The notes below the pieces were generated by a model. That model was given only the letters and a program-made list of their open reading frames with translations. It searched no databases and was not told the origin of the DNA. This document shows, piece by piece, positions 58,472 to 64,000 of a DNA stretch of 64,000 bases; the stretch's first letter is position 1, and every line of letters starts with the position of its first letter. Origin of the DNA: Pelargonium nanum (taxonomy: Eukaryota; Streptophyta; Magnoliopsida; Geraniales; Geraniaceae); the NCBI GenBank assembly GCA_036897485.1, contig JAYMTF010000019.1:1-64000 (forward strand). The letters run 5' to 3'. A program made the position numbers and the translations under genes.

Positions 58472-61400
58472 ATGGCGGTTCTGCTACGTTGCTCGTCCTT
58501 CTTCGCCGCTCCGAACTCGCCGCGATCTCCACCGTCCGGTCACTTGTCCGGCAAATCCACTGTCTCCAGTCAGTGCTCTGCTCTTTTTATTTGGTCGAAT
58601 TCTTAAAATTTAATGTTAATATTGGTTTCTGCTGCTAAACTTTAGTGCCCATTTTGTTATCTTGAAGTTGCAAACCGCAATGCTGTTGTGAATTGTGATG
58701 TAGCTATGTGACCCAGATTTTCTTTTCTAGTTTCTTGAGAACCAAACAGGTTGGTGAAGTGGAATTTAGTTTTGTGCATGTGGGTTGAAAGTTGGAACTG
58801 TAACATAGATTTTCTTTTCTAGTTTCCTGGGAACCAAACAGGTTGGTGGAGTGGAATTTAGTTTTGTGTAGGTGGGTTGGAACTGTTTGTTGGTAATAAC
58901 TAATAAGAATTGAACACCCAAAAAATCATGTTTTGATGCAAATCTCATTCAATCAAATTTTCTTTTCTTTTCTTTTCTTTTCTAGTTTCTCGTGAACCAA
59001 ACAGATTGGTGGAGTGGAATTTAGTTTTGTGTAGGTGGGTTGGAACTGTTTGGTGGTAATAAGAATTGAACGCCCAAAAAATCATGTTTTGATGAAAATG
59101 TCATTTCATCAAATTTTCTTTTCTTTTCTAGTTTCTCGAGAACCAAACAGGTTGGTGTAGTGGAATTTAGTTTTGTGTTGGTGGGTTGGAACTGTTTGTT
59201 GGTAATAGGAACTGAACACCCAAATAAATCTTGTTTTGATGCAAATCTCATTCAATCAAATCTGTGAAGCTGAAATTTTGAGTTCATTAGCTGTGAATTG
59301 GATTGAACTGAGTGGATAAGAGTTAAATTAGTGGATAATATTTCAATGATTTGAGGGTATGTAAGTATGTTACATTGCATGTAGAGCTGGCAAATGGGCC
59401 TACGGGCCGATGTCAAGCCTGAACGGTCGTGCCAAATAATGTGTAGTAGCTGAAAATTTTGAATTCATTTTCAGTGAAGAATGTGAATCTCATATTCTCA
59501 TTCCCATTTCTGAATAAAAATTCTAATCCAAACTTCACCTTAGATAAATGTGAAGCATTTGATTGGAATTGAATATAATTTTGCTGGAACAGGGAAGGTG
59601 GATTCTCTTCTATATAAGGTGGAGAAGCGTAGTGAACAATTTAACGTCCATCGTAGCTTGCTATCCAGCCAATTTAAGTGTTTAGCGGACAATGATTTCC
59701 AGAAGCCAGAAGGAATTTGTGCAGTCAATCAGATAACATCACTTCAGAGCGAGCTTGTTGACCGGTTTCCAGTTCAACGATCAGGTATGACGGTGAGTCC
59801 TCCTGGTAGCTTTCATAAATTAGCTTGACCGCTTATGAATGTGTTAAATGATGATATAATATTTTGTTGGCTTGTCTTGTTTTTCGAGTGTCTGAAAGAA
59901 ACCACTACCGTGAAATCTTAAGAGCTACGTTCCCTCAAAGCTATATCATTAAGTCCGCCTCTGTGCTTTGCCAATGGAGTACAAGAATTAGTTTTTAAGC
60001 ATTTAACGGTAATGTCATACCATTTTGAAAGTTCAATTTTTATCATAATAGTTGGAAGTGGAACGAGGGAGTTTGTTTTTGGTACATTTTATTGCCAAAT
60101 ACTTCCTTCATCCCAAAATAAATGTTATGTTTCTCTTGCATTTTTGTCCCAAAGTTAGTGTCTCGTTTTCTTTTTAGGAAGTTAACTTTTTTCTTCTTTT
60201 TTTTTTTTGAGGAAATTTAGGAAGTTAGTTATGCATGAATTACCAATTGTATCCCTATAACGAGTTTGTCAAAAGTTAAAACAGATGTGCATGGGGTTAC
60301 AAGAGGAAATACACAACATTAACTAACTTCTTAAACCAAGACTGACGGGGATATGAATAAGTTTCGTATATTCATCTCTTCAAAGTTCTGTGGGTTGAGT
60401 TTAGTGAAAATGTGAATAGCATCTTCACTGCAATCAAATAATGCCTTCTAATATTGATTTTTTACATCAATAGGGAAGCATATGCTCGAGATTCCCGGCG
60501 ATGGCGCTTCTTGTCACTAATGCCTTTTTCTTAGCCACGCCTTTTGGAGCTTTGGCGGAAACGTGCGAGGCGACTGACTCTTCTTTTAACATGCCTGTAC
60601 TGCTCTTTGTTTCCCTTGTAGGAGCCACGGTTGGAGGTAAGGCATCATATAGAGTTTACTGATTGATGCAATTACTCCGAGCACTTTGTGTATGTATTTA
60701 CAATTTATAATTTTCATAGTTACATTAATTTTTTTCTTCCAAAAGTGTCCAGGAAGCTAGGTTTAGCACTTCGTATATGAATTTACAATTCATTACTTTC
60801 GTAGTTGCGTGAATCTTTTTCTTCCAAAAGTGTCTGGAGCTAGGTTTTAAGACACCACTATGGAATAGTGAGGTTCGGACTAGGATCAAGATATGCATCT
60901 TAAATGCACAATCGGGGTTGCATTGAAAATTGGCTTAGAGCTCGTTACCGTGATTGCTATGCTCCAAATTCAGTTTGGACAGTCCATTTTATATAGTGGT
61001 GGCTGCTTGAATATCATATGTTATTGGGCATAGTTGAGCAAAATAGAGCTAAGCAGCCCGATCTTGTCCTTTTACGCGTGGAGTAAAACCCGCATTGGAT
61101 ACATTACTTAATTCATTTGTGATAGGTTTGCTTGCACGACAAAGAAAAGGGGAATTATTGCGCCTGAATGAACAGCTACGCCAAATTAATGCCGCCCTGA
61201 GGAGGCAAGCTAAGATTGAATCCTACGCCCCCAGCTTGAGTTATGCTCCTGTTGGTAGTAGGATATCGGAAGAAGAAGTTATTGTTGATCCAAAGAAGCA
61301 TGAGTTGATTACTCGACTGAAAGCGGGAAAGAATTTTTTGAGGAATCAAGATCTAGAAAAGGCGTATGAGGAGTTTAAGGCTGCACTTGAGCTTGCTCAA

Positions 61401-62092
61401 AGTTTAGGGGATTCAACAAAGGAAAAGAAGGCGGCGAGAGGTCTAGGTACGTCTTTTTCTCTTCTTTCCATCATTTTCATAACTAGCATATTGAATTTTG
61501 AGATATGTAAAATGGAACATATTCCAAAATGGTCCCTTTACTGTCCATTTTGTTCCAAATTGGTACCAAAACTAATTTTATGTCAAAACGATCCCCCAAT
61601 TATTGAAAACCGAAAAAACCGTTCCTCCACATTCAGTCATTCACCCTCCATTATTTTCAGTCAAATTTGCAAACATGCAATAAAAGTAATAAAATTGATA
61701 CCAATACCTTACGGATGTTAATGTTGGGAACAATTTTGGCCGGTTTTCAATAGTTTGGGGACTATCTTGGCATAAAGTTAGTTCAGGGACCAAGTTGGTC
61801 AGATCCTAATAGTCCGGGTACCACATTGGTAGTTGATACTTAGTATATAATGTCACTTCTTGTTTCTGATGTCGATTTGCTTCTTCCAGGAGCCTCATTG
61901 CAGAGGCAAGGTAAGTACCGGGAAGCCATTAAGTACCATTCCATGGTTCTAGCCATCTCTGAGCGAGAAGGAGAGGTCTCGGGAAACACTGAAGCTTGTG
62001 GAGCCATTGCGGATTGTTATACTGAGCTTGGAGATCTTGAGCAAGCCGGGAAGTTCTACGACAAGTACATTGCAGGATTGGAAGCAGATTGA
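58472..62092 (+). CDS. FLU: FLU, negative regulator of tetrapyrrole biosynthesis (chloroplast TPR protein)
   Basis: Exons: 58472-58568, 59593-59792, 60474-60636, 61126-61446, 61890-62092; 984 bases, 327 aa (Arabidopsis FLU is slightly shorter). Order: a serine-rich plastid transit peptide, a hydrophobic stretch at about 105-150 (MALLVTNAFFLATPFGALA, then MPVLLFVSLVGATVGGLLA), a coiled coil (LLRLNEQLRQINAALRRQAK, about 160-180), and two to three TPR repeats at the C-terminus (LEKAYEEFKAALELAQSL; YREAIKYHSMVLAI; ADCYTELGDLEQAGKFY). FLU sits on the thylakoid or inner plastid membrane and blocks glutamyl-tRNA reductase in the dark, preventing protochlorophyllide build-up. Introns 1 and 4 contain repeats. 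Confidence 0.95.
58718..59263 (+). repeat. Tandem array of ~150-bp units in FLU intron 1
   Basis: Four units begin with TTTTCTTTTCTAGTTTC at about 58718, 58810, 58957 and 59113 and share ACCAAACAGGTTGGTG, GTGGAATTTAGTTTTGTG, GGTGGGTTGGAACTGTTTG and ATCATGTTTTGATG. The first unit is shorter (about 92 bases); the others are 147-156. The TTTTC repeat at each unit start varies in copy number. Each unit contains a C/T-rich tract followed by TAG, so each could imitate an acceptor. Confidence 0.9.
59384..59445. repeat. Family B end fragment in FLU intron 1
   Basis: AGAGCTGGCAAATGGGCC followed by TACGGGCC and further GCC words is the clearest copy of the left end of the AGAGCTGGCAAAT family; no right end is visible. 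A GTAGCGTTTG-family piece follows at 59458-59545. Confidence 0.55.
61511..61830. repeat. Repeat of alternating 'gggaccaa'/'ttggtccc' words in FLU intron 4
   Basis: The left part has CCAAAATGGTCCC, CCAAATTGGTACC and AAAACGATCCCCC. The right part has GGGGACTATCTTGGC, GGGACCAAGTTGGTC and CCACATTGGTAG, the inverse arrangement. It is a likely miniature inverted-repeat element of about 320 bases, loosely akin to family D, in intron 61447-61889. Confidence 0.55.
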
Positions 62093-63261
62093 TCGACTCT
62101 CGATTGAATATAGAGCTTTTACATTCATCGATGTAGGCTTCGAGCTAAGAGCTGTTCATGCGAAAATAGGATTTTTGAAGCTATGTGTTTTGTTTTCTAG
62201 ATATGTATACTAAGTTTGTCAATTTAATCAATGTTGTATTTTCTCTATCTATATTTTTACTACTGTATTGGACACCAGTCATACCAATTCCAACTTTTAT
62301 TGATAAGCCTTAAATAATGAATTTATCCAATGAGCGAACCTATAAGCTATAGGTGGCAATTTTGTGTTTTGAGTATGTTTCAGGTCGGGTTGATAAGTCT
62401 TATACGAATCCAACCCGAAAGGGCTTCAGATTCATTTGGGTTTAGGTTCTTGGGTTGCGGATTGAGCTTCCCTTGTAAAACTGATAGGAAAGAATTTGGA
62501 TGTCTGTGATTTCGGCTCCAAATTGTCGGCTCTAACTAAACCTCAAACTCGAGGGGCTCATAAAAGGTTTGATTCGTTTTGAGTTGGGATGCTCGCAGCT
62601 ATGTGGCCTCGGTAGAGGTGGAAACAGGTATTAATTGGCTTGTAAATGGGTCAATCATAACCCGACATATTTATTAAACAAATTGCACAACATGATACGA
62701 CGTGAATATTAAACAAGTTGAGTTACAAATAAGTTTATATTTGACATAGATTCTTCGTAGTCTCAACTTTCAGTTTTTCATATCTAGAGTTCACATTTTA
62801 AATTTCAGGTCGAGTTGAAAATGTTCAACACAAACACATGTAAGAGGCAAGTCGAAAATGTTTTTAACCCAAACCAAATATACAAGAGGTGAGGGTAGCA
62901 GATTTCATTCAAACCGAACTCACAGAATGCAAATAGTATATAAAGTATTTATCTGCAATTTACCCTAAAACAAACCATATGATACATAAAAATAATCATA
63001 AATATCCGGGCACGAGACGTAACTTCCCCTAATAATATATAGAAAATCATAAGAAAATACATATATATGTGTATATATATTATATCCATACAAATGGCAA
63101 GCACATCAAGATTGGTGGGTATTGGGCAACAACCTCACATCATGAGAAATGGATAAAAAAAAAAGAACAATAAAAAGCTCCTATTTGGCTTAAAAGACTC
63201 AAATAAAATCCTGCAACTGCAAGGAAGATAAAAGGTTTTCACTATAACAACATGACTTACA
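62093..63261. other. Convergent 3' regions of FLU and the UBP1-like gene
   Basis: The first 150-200 bases are the FLU 3' untranslated region. A family C repeat runs from GGTGGCAATTTTGTG (62352) to AAATTGTCGGCTCTAA (about 62535). The stretch 62610-62900 holds CCGACATATTT and GTCGAGTTGAAAATG words, a looser repeat. A TATG/TA microsatellite is at 63060-63083. The last 150-200 bases before 63262 are the UBP1-like 3' untranslated region. No gene seen. Confidence 0.6.
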
Positions 63262-63549
63262 TTACTGGTAATACATGAGTTGCTGAGCAGCAGCTACATT
63301 CTGGAACCCGCCGTCATATATAGCCTGACTCGCTCCGGTTCCACCCATTCCCATGGTCGCTTGCTTGAGATGGTGCTGACCCTGCGGGTGCATGAGAGCG
63401 TGAACGCCACCCATCTTGCTCATTGCTAGTTGGCGCTCGTAGGCTAATATGTCGTTGGCAGTGACACCGGGTAAAGGTGCGAGAGCTGCGGGTGGAGGGA
63501 GCGGGTTTGAACTTGTCCCGGGTGGTGTCGGTTTGCTACCCCACGAGCA
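63262..63549 (-). CDS. Oligouridylate-binding protein UBP1-like, last exon (partial gene)
   Basis: The last exon runs from the acceptor at 63551-63550 to TAA at 63264-63262 and encodes 95 residues. It begins [20 protein letters not shown], contains [13 protein letters not shown] and ends [12 protein letters not shown], the diagnostic tail of plant UBP1 proteins. These have three RRM domains and bind U-rich sequences in pre-mRNA and mRNA, in the nucleus and in stress granules. The RRMs lie beyond the right edge. From 63550 to 64000 is intron, with a family C repeat (63639-63810). A and B type paralogues cannot be told apart from this tail. Confidence 0.9.
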   Translation of the reverse strand, partial: CSWGSKPTPPGTSSNPLPPPAALAPLPGVTANDILAYERQLAMSKMGGVHALMHPQGQHHLKQATMGMGGTGASQAIYDGGFQNVAAAQQLMYYQ

Positions 63550-63638
63550 CTATGAACATGAAAAGACAATTGGTTAGTGCCGAGTTGAACTTATATTATA
63601 CAAGCATCAAAAGTAGGACTGAACTCTCAACACGTGAA

Positions 63639-63810
63639 ACTGGCAATAAATTTCGGGTAGAGGTTTTTTTTCGCGTTTGGGTTCAAAAGGACTAATCCAA
63701 ACCCAACCCAAAAATTGATCAGGTCTAATTTATGTGACCCGAATCCGCAAAAATGTGGGTCAGGTTTCGGGTTCCCATGACTAGAGTACGGATCTATATT
63801 GCCTGCTCTA
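63639..63810. repeat. Family C repeat in the UBP1-like intron
   Basis: Starts AAACTGGCAATAAATTTCGG, contains CCAAACCCAACCC and GGGTCAGGTTTCGGGTT, and ends ATATTGCCTGCTCTAC. The ends are degenerate forms of the shared inverse pair. Confidence 0.55.
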
Positions 63811-64000
63811 CAACAAATTATGGATTAATAACCAAAACACAAAAACATAAATCAAACAGGAGTACTTGGATTTTTTTTTTTACAAACGAGTACTTGGATT
63901 GAATATAATAATCTACACTATCCAAGATCAGTGAGAAAGTTGCCCAACTATAGACTTTGGTCCTACCTTCTTATTATTAGGTGGAAGATTGGTCTACATT

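Noticed and set aside
58718-59263. CRISPR-like regular repeat spacing
   Set aside because: Units are long, contiguous and diverged; this is an intron tandem repeat in a plant genome.
63967-63993. Possible 27-nt exon of the UBP1-like gene (TNLPPNNKK)
   Set aside because: It has AG and GT borders, but UBP1 proteins have RRM3 directly before the CSWGSKP tail; the residues do not fit.

Overview
The window is nuclear DNA of a flowering plant, most likely a core eudicot. Genes carry many GT-AG introns in an AT-rich background, and the proteins match angiosperm families (CIP7-related protein, DUF936, PHL/SPT20-like, FLU, UBP1). Species cannot be fixed from the sequence. I built seven complete gene models by hand; each one's exons sum to a multiple of three and read through in one frame. 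There is also one decayed gene and one gene cut by the right edge.

Layout: 1-4.2 kb, intergenic repeats. 4.2-13 kb (+), a COP1-interacting-protein-7-like gene (1336 aa). 13-16.6 kb, intergenic with a long-TIR element and a scrap of plastid 23S rDNA. 16.66-23.8 kb (+), a full-size ABCB transporter (1458 aa) with an unusual N-terminal extension. 23.9-26 kb, nested old transposable elements. 26.0-27.6 kb (+), a disrupted DUF247 gene. 29.4-32.5 kb (+), a DUF936 gene. 34.7-37.6 kb (+), a peroxisomal (S)-2-hydroxy-acid oxidase of the long-chain type. 38.1-45.7 kb (-), a PHL/SPT20-like coactivator. 46.8-57.4 kb (-), nucleoporin NUP107. 58.5-62.1 kb (+), FLU, the repressor of tetrapyrrole synthesis. 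63.3 kb to the edge (-), the 3' end of a UBP1-type oligouridylate-binding protein.

The genes do not form an operon. From memory, the order UBP1 - FLU - NUP107 - hydroxy-acid oxidase - DUF936 - CIP7-like matches an Arabidopsis chromosome 3 block (around At3g14100-At3g14172), while PHL pairs with a CIP7-like gene on Arabidopsis chromosome 1 (At1g72390/At1g72410). The window therefore looks like a less fractionated version of an ancestral segment. The ABCB and DUF247 genes and most repeats sit in the left half.

Non-coding DNA is dominated by small elements: three tRNA-derived SINE copies (two with clear target-site duplications), a 52-bp tRNA-like retro-insertion with a perfect 14-bp duplication, several long-TIR miniature elements, and a recurrent set of elements that share ends reading AGAGCTGGCAAT or its complement and occur in introns of nearly every gene. 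No CRISPR, intact autonomous transposon or tRNA gene was seen. No new multi-gene system is evident; the most novel items are the shared-end element families, the tiny retro-insertion, and the extended ABCB protein.
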